Source of the DNA: Spartobacteria bacterium UBA5019
GTDB lineage: Bacteria > Verrucomicrobiota > Verrucomicrobiia > Chthoniobacterales > Terrimicrobiaceae
Direction of reading: 5' to 3'
Length of the DNA stretch: 13,045 bases
Assembly: GCA_002396485.1 (NCBI GenBank)
Contig: DGXZ01000032.1
Span: forward strand, 609-13,653
Under the pieces are notes generated by a model. That model searched no databases and was not told the origin of the DNA. It worked only from the letters and a program-made list of their open reading frames with translations. Below, in pieces: positions 1-10,382 of this stretch. Position 1 is the stretch's first letter, and each line of letters starts with the position of its first letter. The translations under genes were made by a program, and so were the position numbers.

Positions 1-2
1 AA

Positions 3-557
3 AAAGCGGCTCCTGTCAAAAAAGCCGCGCCGGTGAAGGCAACTAAAATGCCTGTCGTCGTGATCAAGAAAGGCAAAGAGCCTGTTAAAGTCACAGGTTG
101 GGTTGCCAAGCAACGCGACCGCCTGCTCCAACTCAAGGATACACTTCTTGATTCCATGAGCGGCGTGGGCCGTGACTCTCTCCGCAACCGCGCCGAGGGC
201 GGCGAGGCCTCTGCTTTCGGTATGCACACAGCGGATGCCGGCAGTGATGCCTACGACCGCGATTTTGCGCTCAGCCTGCTTTCCCAGGAACGCGATTCCC
301 TTTTCGAGATTGATGCCGCATTGAAAAAAATCAACGACGGCAACTACGGCTTCTGCGAAATCTCCGGCAAGCCGATTCCCCACAACCGCCTCGAAGCGCT
401 TCCATTCGCCCGTTACACCGTCGAGTGCCAGGCCGAGCTGGAGAAAACCAACCGCCTCACACGCGTTCGTCAACCCGTCACCTCCCTCTTCGGGCTCGGT
501 GAGGAAGGCGAGACCGAGGGCGAGGAAGAAGATACCACCACCGACACCAAAGACTAA
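3..557 (+). CDS. DksA/TraR-family regulator with degenerate zinc finger (5' partial)
   Basis: This is the C-terminal part of a DksA/TraR-type protein, a family that binds RNA polymerase through its secondary channel and adjusts transcription, notably of ribosomal genes, with ppGpp. The frame is open to the left edge, so the true start lies outside the window. A GTG at 33 and an ATG at 48 are in frame but lie inside a Lys/Ala/Pro/Val-rich stretch that continues upstream. Counting from codon 33, a helical region (about 22-100) leads into the finger motif NYGFCEISGKPIP and ends near VECQAELEK. The usual C-x2-C-x17-C-x2-C spacing is kept exactly, but the ligands read C108, S111, T129, C132, so two of four cysteines are lost. 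The C-terminus is acidic (Glu/Asp/Thr-rich). The rpmG start lies 4 bases after the stop, which suggests co-transcription. Family assignment is firm; regulatory role is inferred. Confidence 0.88.
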   Translation, partial: KAAPVKKAAPVKATKMPVVVIKKGKEPVKVTGWVAKQRDRLLQLKDTLLDSMSGVGRDSLRNRAEGGEASAFGMHTADAGSDAYDRDFALSLLSQERDSLFEIDAALKKINDGNYGFCEISGKPIPHNRLEALPFARYTVECQAELEKTNRLTRVRQPVTSLFGLGEEGETEGEEEDTTTDTKD

Positions 558-561
558 ATCT

Positions 562-735
562 ATGCCACAGGAAAACATCACCCTCGAATGCACCGAGGCC
601 AAAGCCGAAGGTAAACCTGCCTCGCGCTACATTACCACACGCAACAAGAAGAGCCCACGCACACCCAACCGGCTTGAAAAGAAAAAGTTCAACCCCCACC
701 TGAACCGCCACACACTCCACCGCGAAATCAAATAA
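562..735 (+). CDS. rpmG: 50S ribosomal protein bL33, cysteine-poor form
   Basis: This encodes bL33 (57 residues), a small protein of the large ribosomal subunit near the E site. The family pattern is clear: ITLECTEA near the N-terminus, YITTRNKK in the middle, then RLEKKKFNP and RHTLHRE near the end. Zinc-binding L33 has two CxxC pairs. Here only C10 remains: the first pair reads CTEA and the second NPHL, so the protein should not bind zinc. The ATG at 562 is chosen because it sits 4 bases after the upstream stop and gives the standard N-terminus. An in-frame ATG at 499 would add 21 unlikely residues overlapping the upstream gene. No Shine-Dalgarno motif precedes it, so coupling to upstream translation is plausible. 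rpsR follows after 6 bases. Confidence 0.93.
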   Translation: MPQENITLECTEAKAEGKPASRYITTRNKKSPRTPNRLEKKKFNPHLNRHTLHREIK

Positions 736-741
736 AACGCC

Positions 742-981
742 ATGCAGCCTAAAACACCACAACGCCGCTCGAACTTCCGCCGCGCCAACCGCCCGATGCC
801 ACGCCGTCGCGTCGATCTCAACATCGAGGCGATCGATTACAAAAATCCTGATCTTCTCAAGCGCTTCGTCACCGAGAGCGGCAAAATCCTGCCGCGCCGC
901 GTGACCGGCATGTCGGCCAGCCTCCATCGTAAAATCACCCGTGAGGTCAAGCGCGCCCGCGCCGCCCTCCTCATGAAGTAA
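742..981 (+). CDS. rpsR: 30S ribosomal protein bS18
   Basis: This encodes bS18 (79 residues), a small-subunit protein that sits on the platform beside bS6. The diagnostic core is IDYKNPDLLKRF, followed by ESGKILPRRVTG (about residues 31-56) and a basic C-terminal helix with KRARAALL. The N-terminus is strongly basic and rich in Arg/Pro. The protein contains no cysteine, so it belongs to the forms without zinc ligands. It begins 6 bases after the rpmG stop and is the last gene of the unit, as a strong terminator starts 17 bases after its stop codon. No Shine-Dalgarno motif is seen before the ATG. The usual partner gene rpsF is not in the visible window. Confidence 0.95.
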   Translation: MQPKTPQRRSNFRRANRPMPRRRVDLNIEAIDYKNPDLLKRFVTESGKILPRRVTGMSASLHRKITREVKRARAALLMK

Positions 982-998
982 TTTCCCCTGCCGAAACC

Positions 999-1036
999 GC
1001 CCGGTTGACACGCCCAGCGTGCAACCGGGCTTTTTT
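999..1036 (+). terminator. Rho-independent terminator after rpsR
   Basis: A 9-bp stem gcccggttg (999-1007) pairs perfectly with caaccgggc (1022-1030). Inside it a second perfect stem, cacgc (1009-1013) with gcgtg (1017-1021), closes a 3-base loop, and the two stems are separated by one bulged A. Six T residues follow directly (1031-1036). It ends the dksA-like/rpmG/rpsR unit and separates it from the lipoprotein gene. Confidence 0.93.
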
Positions 1037-1092
1037 GGAACTATTCGTAAGCTCCGTCTTGAATTTTCGCTGAAATCATCCAATCTCACTCC

Positions 1093-1593
1093 ATGAAAAA
1101 ATTTCTGCCAGTCCTCGCCCTTGCCGCTGTCGTCTCTCTCTCCGCCTGTAACAAAAAGAAATCCGATCAATTTGCCGGCGTTGACGGCGACTTCGTGACC
1201 AGCACGCCGCTCGCCGAGCGCTTCGAAGGCGGCGCAAATTTCTTCAGCGAGAGCGTGACCAAAGGCCAGTTCTCACCAGTCCGCTTCAGCTACGACAGCT
1301 ATGTCGTGGAACCCGCTGAGACCTCCAAAGTGCAGCAAGTCGCCACCGCGATGAAGGATTCCTCCAAGCGCCTTATCATTGCCGGCTTCACAGACGAGCG
1401 TGGCACCCAAGAATACAACCGTGGCCTCGGTGAACGCCGTGCCCAAGCTGTTCGCCAATCGCTCATCGATGCAGGCATCAGCGCAGACCGGATTCAAACC
1501 GTAAGCTTCGGCAGTGAAATGCCAGCCGATCCGGCCAGCAACGAGCAGGCATGGGCATTAAACCGCCGGGCGGAGTTCGGCGTTGTGAAGTAA
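1093..1593 (+). CDS. pal: Pal-like peptidoglycan-associated lipoprotein (OmpA domain)
   Basis: This 166-residue protein is predicted to be an outer-membrane lipoprotein that anchors the membrane to peptidoglycan, like Pal of the Tol-Pal system. A lipoprotein signal peptide is visible: MKKFLP start, hydrophobic core 5-14, and lipobox LSAC with the lipidated Cys at 19. The following residue is Asn, compatible with outer-membrane sorting. An OmpA-type domain spans about 64-166. It contains the peptidoglycan-binding motif GFTDERGTQEYN, with D101 and R116 spaced as the diaminopimelate-contacting Asp and Arg of OmpA/Pal, and ends with NEQAWALNRRAEF, typical of Pal. Length matches the family. No tol genes are nearby, so membership of a Tol-Pal system is inferred. 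It stands alone between two terminators. No Shine-Dalgarno motif or convincing promoter could be read in the 56-base leader. Confidence 0.9.
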   Translation: MKKFLPVLALAAVVSLSACNKKKSDQFAGVDGDFVTSTPLAERFEGGANFFSESVTKGQFSPVRFSYDSYVVEPAETSKVQQVATAMKDSSKRLIIAGFTDERGTQEYNRGLGERRAQAVRQSLIDAGISADRIQTVSFGSEMPADPASNEQAWALNRRAEFGVVK

Positions 1594-1627
1594 AGCCAAC
1601 GAGCACACAATTTCCCCCACGCAAAAG

Positions 1628-1656
1628 ACCGGCCTGATTCTCGGGCCGGTTTTTTT
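1628..1656 (+). terminator. Rho-independent terminator after pal, possibly bidirectional
   Basis: A perfect 7-bp stem accggcc (1628-1634) pairs with ggccggt (1644-1650) around a 9-base loop, followed by a run of seven T (1650-1656). It lies between the converging pal and uma2-type genes, 34 bases after the pal stop and 7 bases past the stop of the minus-strand gene. On the minus strand the stem is followed only by C then four T, so termination in that direction would be weaker. Confidence 0.9.
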
Positions 1657-1663
1657 GTGCCCA

Positions 1664-2263
1664 CTATGCCTTGGCAGGAGCGACTTCGTCTGGCGGAAAA
1701 GCGACCCTCGCATAGATGTCCTTGATCGAGATCGAACATCCGACCGATGGAAACTCAACGATGTCATCTTCCTTGAATGCGACGCGGTAGCCCCATTCCG
1801 AACCATTTCCACGCAGGAACTGCTCCACACGATATTGATCCTGCGAAACGAGGACATATTCCTTGAGGGAATCCAATTCCCGGTAGAGATCGAATTTTTT
1901 GCCACGGTCATAGCGCTCCGTCCCGGGCGAGAGCACCTCGATGATGAGCGCTGGGTTTAGCAAGACGTCGGCCTGCTCGTCCTCCACATCGACGGGACCG
2001 CAAACGATCGTGAGGTCGGGATAAGTGTAGAGCCCGTTGGCGCTGACTTTGACGCGGAGATCGGAGGAGAAGGGTTGGCACACCTTCCCCCGTAATGCGG
2101 CGTGAAACTCACCGGTCAGATTTACAGTTATGATCGAATGCTCTTTTGAAGTCCCCGCCATGGCGAACATCTCGCCATCGTGGAACTCGCTCTTGAATTC
2201 GCCAGCGCGTTCGATTGCAAGATACTCCTGCGGGGTCAGCTTTTTTTTGGGAAGCGCGCTCAT
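1664..2263 (-). CDS. Uma2 family PD-(D/E)xK nuclease-fold protein
   Basis: This 199-residue protein belongs to the Uma2/DUF820 group, restriction-endonuclease-like folds that are abundant in Cyanobacteria, Planctomycetes and Verrucomicrobia and whose cellular role is mostly unknown. Visible landmarks are LTPQEYL near the N-terminus, EFHDGE (26-31), SDLRVKV (67-73), YPDLTIV (81-87) and IIEVLSPGTERYDRGKK (107-123). Candidate metal-site residues are D68, D83, E109 and K122/K123, so the active site looks intact. The ATG at 2263 gives the typical N-terminus. An upstream in-frame start at 2401 would add 46 residues without family character and overlap yqgE. It is the last gene of the metH run, 59 bases after yqgE. 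A GGAGG lies about 15 bases before the ATG, too far for a normal ribosome site. Confidence 0.9.
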   Translation of the reverse strand: MSALPKKKLTPQEYLAIERAGEFKSEFHDGEMFAMAGTSKEHSIITVNLTGEFHAALRGKVCQPFSSDLRVKVSANGLYTYPDLTIVCGPVDVEDEQADVLLNPALIIEVLSPGTERYDRGKKFDLYRELDSLKEYVLVSQDQYRVEQFLRGNGSEWGYRVAFKEDDIVEFPSVGCSISIKDIYARVAFPPDEVAPAKA

Positions 2264-2322
2264 TGGTGTGAAAGTAAGCCTCCGCCCGACCGAAATGCAA
2301 GCCGAGGCAGGAGGAAGGCTGC

Positions 2323-2835
2323 TCAGTTCAATCCAGGATGATCCGGCGCCTCGGAGAGCAAGTGCAGGAGAGGGCCGGAATTCCGCATGATACCTTCCCA
2401 TGCAGCAAGGGGAGCATTCATTTCAATGAGTTCGCGCGTGGGCGGAATCACGAGCCAAGTGTTGCCCTCGATCTCCTGCTCAAGCTGGCCGGGCGACCAA
2501 CCGGAGTAACCCTCAAAAAATCTGAGCCCCTTCTCCCAGCCTTGACGCGACTGGTCATCAGCCTCTTCAGTGAAGGCTCGGAATGCGACGAGCGTGGGAT
2601 TTTCACGCCATTGGAGACTGGTGAGGAGGCTTTCATCTGTGCCGACAGGGCCGCCAAAAAAGACGGGCACTCCCGCATCGGTCAGGGATTGAAGCGGCCT
2701 GTTCAAAACAAATCCCGTCGCTCCCTCGTGCGGGCAATGTTGGGAGAGAAAGATGATGGTCCGGCGGAAGTTCGGATCGTGCAAACAGGGATGGGCCACG
2801 AGGAGCGAACCGGTGAGATTGTCGCCGAATTTCAT
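2323..2835 (-). CDS. yqgE: YqgE/AlgH family protein (UPF0301)
   Basis: This 170-residue protein is a YqgE/AlgH homologue (DUF179). The fold is widespread, but its biochemical function is not settled; AlgH was linked genetically to alginate regulation in Pseudomonas. Family landmarks are present in order: LTGSLLVAHP (7-16), then NFRRTIIFL, GATGFVLNRP (38-47), VFFGGPV (58-64), and RFFEGYSGWSPGQLEQE (105-121) before a final helical tail ending LLHLLSEAPDHPGLN. Length is close to the usual 180-190 residues. It starts 12 bases after the pyrophosphatase stop and no Shine-Dalgarno motif is visible, so translation probably depends on the upstream gene. The ATG at 2835 is the natural start because the conserved motif begins only a few residues later. 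Confidence 0.94.
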   Translation of the reverse strand: MKFGDNLTGSLLVAHPCLHDPNFRRTIIFLSQHCPHEGATGFVLNRPLQSLTDAGVPVFFGGPVGTDESLLTSLQWRENPTLVAFRAFTEEADDQSRQGWEKGLRFFEGYSGWSPGQLEQEIEGNTWLVIPPTRELIEMNAPLAAWEGIMRNSGPLLHLLSEAPDHPGLN

Positions 2836-2847
2836 GGAACTATGGAA

Positions 2848-4494
2848 TCAGGCCATGCGCGCCATCGTTTCCGTGAGGTAGGGCAAGAGCTGCTTCTTGC
2901 GGGACACGATGCCGTCGAGGCGCCAGGCGTGGAGACCATCTTCGGGAAAATCGATGAGGCGGGTGAAGCTCTCCGAGCCTCTCACAAGAAGGATCGAATT
3001 CTGGGTATTCACATCGGTGATCAACAGCGTGGAGAAGAAATAGTTGTGCGACATGCGGTATTTCTCAAGCTCCTCAAGAAGTGCGGCACGCTGCTTCTCG
3101 AACTGCGCGAAGCTGATTTCCTCAATTTGAGAAACGCTGAATAGGATTCCCCGTTCATCGTATTCCTTGCAATCGGCAGTGATGACTTCCTTGGTAGACA
3201 GGGTGAGGAGTGGCGAACCCACGCTGAAGATTTCACTGGCAAGATCGCCCGGCTTCACACCACAGATCTTGGAGAGTTCCTGCATGATCTCACGATCCAC
3301 ATCGGTCGTTGTTGGCGAGGTGAGATTCAACGTGTCGGAAATCATTCCGCACATGAGCAATCCCGCCATCGGCTTGGGAATCGGGAGGCGCGCTTGGCGG
3401 AAGCAATCAGCCACAATCGTGCTCGTGGAGCCGACGGGACGGTTCATGAAGAGGATCGGTTGCTGCGTCGGAGCCACGCCAATGCGATGATGGTCGAGAA
3501 TTTCAACAATCGGAAGCTCCTCCGCACCCGCAACCGCCTGCGTCAATTCATTGTGATCCACAAGAATCAGCTGCCGGGGCGCCGGCCTGAGCAGATCGCT
3601 CTTGGAAATGATTCCCTGCATACGCCCCTGCGGCCCGAGGACGGGGAATGCGAACTGCGATGTCATCGCGAGGTCGTTGCGCGTCTGCCGCAATGTGGCA
3701 TCGGCAGAGATGCAGGTGAAATCCGACGAGAGCATTTGTCCCGCTGTCACGGCCGCGCGCGCCAGAAGCGTCGTCGTGGCGGTGTCATGCGGCGATGAGA
3801 GGAGGGTCGTTCCGTGCTCCTGAGCAAGCGCGAGAATCTTGTCCGGCGGGGAGAAGTTGTTTGTGATGACAATGGCTGGAACGCCGGCAAGGATGGAAAG
3901 TTCCTGGATATTCCAACGATCACCGACAATCAGAACAGTGGAGGGGATATCAAGCTGCTCGAGCCGCTTTTTGAAGGAGTCGGTGAGCATCGCCGCTACG
4001 ACCAGCGTTCGTGGACGGATGATGGCATCCTCCCTGCCAGTGATGAGCATTCCGCGTATGGCCTCGCGGATGTGGGTGATCGAGGCTTCGACAATGCGGC
4101 TGGAGGATAGGTTTTCAATCGGCGGGAAAAGATATTTCCCGAGTTTGAATGCCGAGAGCAGTCCGATGCAGTTGCGACCATCATCGACGACAGGCAGGCC
4201 GCGGAACTTGTCCTCCCCGAAGCGCGTCATGGCCTGATAAACGGGGGCGTCGCGGTGAATGCTGACAACATTTCGCTGCATGACATCCTCGATGCGGGGA
4301 TAGACATCCGCAAAGAAAACAGGGGCCTCGAGACCGAATTTGTGAAGAGCAAAATCGATGCGTTGGTTGGTGTTTCCACAGCGGGCTGCCACAGCGCCCT
4401 CCATTCCGGTTGCACGCTTGAATTCCGCATATCCGATGGCGGAGCAGATCGAGTCCATATCCGGGTTGCGGTGGCCAATGACGAGGGTTTTCAT
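2848..4494 (-). CDS. ppaC: Family II manganese-dependent inorganic pyrophosphatase with CBS and DRTGG domains
   Basis: This 548-residue enzyme should hydrolyse pyrophosphate to phosphate with Mn2+/Co2+ in the cytoplasm. The DHH-type catalytic motifs are split. GHRNPDMDS (7-15; H8, D12, D14) comes first. A regulatory insert follows, with a CBS unit at about 66-125, a DRTGG-like region at about 126-245, and a second CBS unit at about 252-303. The remaining motifs are VDHNE (312-316; D313), LDHHR (333-337; D334) and MISDTLNLTSPTTTD (384-398; D387). The C-terminal DHHA2 domain ends with the substrate-binding SRKKQ (531-535). Simple family II enzymes are about 310 residues; the extra length is the insert. 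In CBS-containing members, adenine nucleotides tune activity through the CBS pair. Its start lies 7 bases after the metH stop, consistent with one transcript. All catalytic residues I can locate are intact. Confidence 0.95.
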   Translation of the reverse strand: MKTLVIGHRNPDMDSICSAIGYAEFKRATGMEGAVAARCGNTNQRIDFALHKFGLEAPVFFADVYPRIEDVMQRNVVSIHRDAPVYQAMTRFGEDKFRGLPVVDDGRNCIGLLSAFKLGKYLFPPIENLSSSRIVEASITHIREAIRGMLITGREDAIIRPRTLVVAAMLTDSFKKRLEQLDIPSTVLIVGDRWNIQELSILAGVPAIVITNNFSPPDKILALAQEHGTTLLSSPHDTATTTLLARAAVTAGQMLSSDFTCISADATLRQTRNDLAMTSQFAFPVLGPQGRMQGIISKSDLLRPAPRQLILVDHNELTQAVAGAEELPIVEILDHHRIGVAPTQQPILFMNRPVGSTSTIVADCFRQARLPIPKPMAGLLMCGMISDTLNLTSPTTTDVDREIMQELSKICGVKPGDLASEIFSVGSPLLTLSTKEVITADCKEYDERGILFSVSQIEEISFAQFEKQRAALLEELEKYRMSHNYFFSTLLITDVNTQNSILLVRGSESFTRLIDFPEDGLHAWRLDGIVSRKKQLLPYLTETMARMA

Positions 4495-4501
4495 ATTTTA
4501 A

Positions 4502-8242
<3,741 letters not shown>

Positions 8243-8322
8243 GCGTGCTGAGAATCGGGTATTTTACGAAAAGCGAAGCCGACGCAAACGAAAAAACGAT
8301 CCAAAACGCGACTGCAGAGTCA

Positions 8323-8355
8323 TTTCATCCTAAATTCAGCATTTAGGAATTGAAA
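8323..8355. repeat. Long hairpin between metH and the transposase remnant
   Basis: A perfect 8-bp stem tcctaaat (8328-8335) pairs with atttagga (8341-8348) around the 5-base loop tcagc. It extends by five more pairs, tttca (8323-8327) with tgaaa (8351-8355), across a 2-base bulge on the right arm. No T run follows on either strand, so it is not a canonical terminator. It sits about 30 bases left of the first codon of the transposase relic and may be the palindromic end of that element, or a small independent repeat. It also lies in the metH leader region, about 80 bases before the start codon. Confidence 0.6.
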
Positions 8356-8386
8356 ATAGGCATGGAAGTGGCTTGTGGTATAGTTG

Positions 8387-8726
8387 ATGGACTCAAAATC
8401 CTTGCCCGAAACGGATCACCCTTTGGGTTGGCCAAAAAACGAAGGTTTTTCCCATGACAAGGAAAGCGCAGGTGCATCGGCCTTGCCTGTTGATACAGGC
8501 GGCGGTCGCTATTATGTGCAAGAGGGATGACTCCGCTTCCATAATTCCTCTTTGGGCAATTGGTGTTCTTCGCGCAGCTCCTGCATGCTGGAGGCCGATG
8601 GGAGGGTTTTTGCAAAGAGGCGCCATTCAGATTCACAAGCCCGAATGCTCCGATTCATAAGAATGTGCTAGGTCCGTTGGCGTTTTCGATTTTGTGTGGT
8701 CACAAAAAGCTACTCCACACTTTTAT
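8387..8726 (+). pseudogene. Decayed N-terminal fragment of an IS transposase (family not assigned)
   Basis: No intact gene exists here, but one continuous protein can be read across three frames. From the ATG at 8387, 47 codons carry MDSKSLPETDHPLGWP and later LPVDTGGGRYYVQ, ending at a TGA at 8528. Skipping one base near 8522 continues with DDSASIIPL. Skipping another near 8553 continues with GQLVFFAQLLHAGGRWEGF, then FRFTSPNAP and VLGPLAFSILCGHKK, to about 8726. From memory this order (a VDT..G.Y/F strand, W/RDD, a PLGQLVFFAQ-type helix, NAP..K.VLG, GHK) resembles the N-terminal region of DDE transposases common in Verrucomicrobia and Planctomycetes; I could not confirm it by search. The catalytic part is absent, as the fragment stops about 22 bases from the end of the convergent GH28-like gene. 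Two frameshifts plus truncation make it non-functional. Confidence 0.6.
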
Positions 8727-8747
8727 CGAGGGAAGATCAGCATTTCG

Positions 8748-10382
8748 TTATTTCGATTCGACTGACTTCTTCGCGGCGGCATCGATTTGATCAGCCTTCT
8801 GCTGGATTTCGAGGTCGAGGATGGCGGACCGCGTGCGTAGCTCAGCGAGACGCCGCAGCTCATCCTGCGTCGGAGTGAGCATCACCGGCACGACTGCACC
8901 GCAGTCCACGCGGCAGTCTTTTTCGGTCACGTCCTTGGCGTCGGCGAGTTTCGCCAGGCCTGGCACCGGTGCAGGGGCGCTGCCCACGACGCCTTGCAGT
9001 GTCAGGCCCTCGATATGATCCCCGGCGATGAAAGCGCGGGCATCGGGCTTCTCCACGGCGAATCGCACATTCTCCAGTCGCACCCCTTTGACGCGGCGCA
9101 GATAGAGCGCCGAGGCGGGCAGTTCGCCGTCGAAGGGAACCGCCCATTTTACATAATCAAATGCTTCAAGCAGCTCGCCCACGTCGAGACGTGAGGCTTG
9201 TTCCGCCGTGCCGCCGCCGGGGAACGTGAGGTCGATATCCAAAAAAGAAACGTCCTCGATGCTGCCGCCAGGCGCCGACACGACGGCCGAGCACAGACGG
9301 CTGAAGGGATCCTCCGCCTTGCTAAAACCCACGTCTCCACCGAACCCAGCGATCGCCTTGATGTGCTCGAAGCGGATGTTCTTGATCACGCCGCCCGGCG
9401 GACGGCAGGTCAGGTGGTGCTTGCTGAAGGCAAACCGCGAGGCCAGCACCATGATGGGCTGGCAGACCTGCTTCATCTGGATGTTCGAGAACGAAAGGTC
9501 CTCGTGCGTCTGGCCCCCAGAAGACTCGATTTTGATGCCACCCTGGCAGGTCGTGAACGTGCAGTCGCGCATCGCCAGACGACGCGTCGCGCCAAAGGAC
9601 TCGCACCCGATGCGGATGGCGCACCAGCGCGAGGTGATGCGGCAACCGCTGATATCAATGTCTTCGTTCGGCCAGTCGGGGTGAAAGGTCTGAAACGCGA
9701 TGCCGTCGTCTCCAGCGTCGATGTCGCAGTCCTTGATGTGAACGCGCCGCGAACCTGTGATGACGAATCCATTGCCGACTATCGTTTTCCGGCTGTGTAC
9801 CTTGACGCCCTCGATCACGATCTCCTCGCTGCGGGAGAAGAAGGTTGTCAAAGACGCTGGGTCAATCAGCGTGATCCCGCTCACCTTCACGTTTCGGCAT
9901 TTCTCAAAACGGATCAGGATCGGCGTGCGCCGCGAGGGATCATCTGCGTTGGGGAACGCCTTGTGAACAAATCCGCCTCTGCCATCGATCACCCCCGCAC
10001 CTTCCAAGCCCACCTTCTCCGCGCCTTCCGCATAGATCAGCGCCGGGCGCAGCGTCATGCTGTAAGGGCCATACGCGCTGGCCCAATTCATCTCCGCTGT
10101 CTCAACCTTATAGTCGGCAATCTTCGCGCTTCCGCGCAAAACGGCGTTTTTATGGATGCGTAAGGTTACGCCGCTTTTCAAACGTAATGAACCTGAGAGG
10201 AAGACGCCCTTGGGAATACTCACAACGCCGCCGCCAGCATCATGACAGGCATCCACCGCCTGTTGAATCATCTGGGTATTCAGCGTCGTGCCGTCGCCTT
10301 TTGCGCCATAGGCCGTGATGTCGAAGACCTTTGGTTCGGCGGCGTGCTGCGCGGTGAGGCTGTTGTTGAGGGTGTTTTTCAT
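8748..10382 (-). CDS. GH28-like right-handed beta-helix protein with atypical catalytic motifs
   Basis: From the ATG at 10382 this is a 544-residue protein of the pectate-lyase/GH28 superfamily, whose classical members hydrolyse polygalacturonan. The N-terminus has the typical FDITAYGAKGDGTTLN (20-35), and repeated beta-helix rungs run to about 465. The GH28 Asp pair is present in AGDDGIAF (D225, D226). The other catalytic motifs differ: NTD reads NGF (204-206), the GHG position reads WCA (253-255), and RIK reads GIK (282-284). Activity is therefore uncertain, and it may act on another uronate-containing glycan or only bind. A charged helical tail (about 503-544) could form a coiled coil. No clear signal peptide is seen. 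An alternative ATG at 10400 adds six residues; longer starts overlap the upstream gene. It follows the tandem beta-helix gene by 46 bases and is probably co-transcribed. Confidence 0.75.
   Translation of the reverse strand: MKNTLNNSLTAQHAAEPKVFDITAYGAKGDGTTLNTQMIQQAVDACHDAGGGVVSIPKGVFLSGSLRLKSGVTLRIHKNAVLRGSAKIADYKVETAEMNWASAYGPYSMTLRPALIYAEGAEKVGLEGAGVIDGRGGFVHKAFPNADDPSRRTPILIRFEKCRNVKVSGITLIDPASLTTFFSRSEEIVIEGVKVHSRKTIVGNGFVITGSRRVHIKDCDIDAGDDGIAFQTFHPDWPNEDIDISGCRITSRWCAIRIGCESFGATRRLAMRDCTFTTCQGGIKIESSGGQTHEDLSFSNIQMKQVCQPIMVLASRFAFSKHHLTCRPPGGVIKNIRFEHIKAIAGFGGDVGFSKAEDPFSRLCSAVVSAPGGSIEDVSFLDIDLTFPGGGTAEQASRLDVGELLEAFDYVKWAVPFDGELPASALYLRRVKGVRLENVRFAVEKPDARAFIAGDHIEGLTLQGVVGSAPAPVPGLAKLADAKDVTEKDCRVDCGAVVPVMLTPTQDELRRLAELRTRSAILDLEIQQKADQIDAAAKKSVESK

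Noticed and set aside
499..561. Earlier in-frame start for rpmG at 499.
   Set aside because: The extra 21 residues have no L33 character and overlap the DksA-like gene; the ATG at 562 gives the standard N-terminus.
2338..3144. Plus-strand open frame of 268 codons.
   Set aside because: It is antisense to yqgE and ppaC, both with complete conserved motifs.
8261..8288. Candidate metH promoter on the minus strand: TAAAAT (8261-8266) with TTTGCG (8283-8288), spacing 16.
   Set aside because: The -10 is good, but the -35 matches only half of the consensus, and sigma preferences of this organism are unknown; too weak to annotate.
8243..8386. Cobalamin or SAM riboswitch upstream of metH.
   Set aside because: I looked for the conserved cobalamin-box core and SAM/SAH-type cores on the minus strand and saw none; only the hairpin at 8323-8355 stands out.
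8361..8425. tRNA-Leu(CAA)-like stretch: an anticodon-arm look-alike (ggactcaaaatcc) with a D-arm-like and variable-arm-like flank.
   Set aside because: There is no T-arm (GGTTCGA-type), no matching acceptor stem, and the anticodon stem has a mismatch. The same bases are explained as the first codons of the transposase relic.
8475..8618. Possible structured RNA: catcggcc (8475-8482) pairs with ggccgatg (8593-8600) and cctcttt (8547-8553) with aaagagg (8612-8618), interleaved like a pseudoknot.
   Set aside because: The distances are long, and the pairings lie inside the decayed transposase reading, so chance pairing is more likely. No known RNA family was recognised.
8343..8636. Minus-strand open frame of 97 codons between metH and the GH28-like gene.
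   Set aside because: It has no protein-family character and lies antisense to the better-supported transposase relic.
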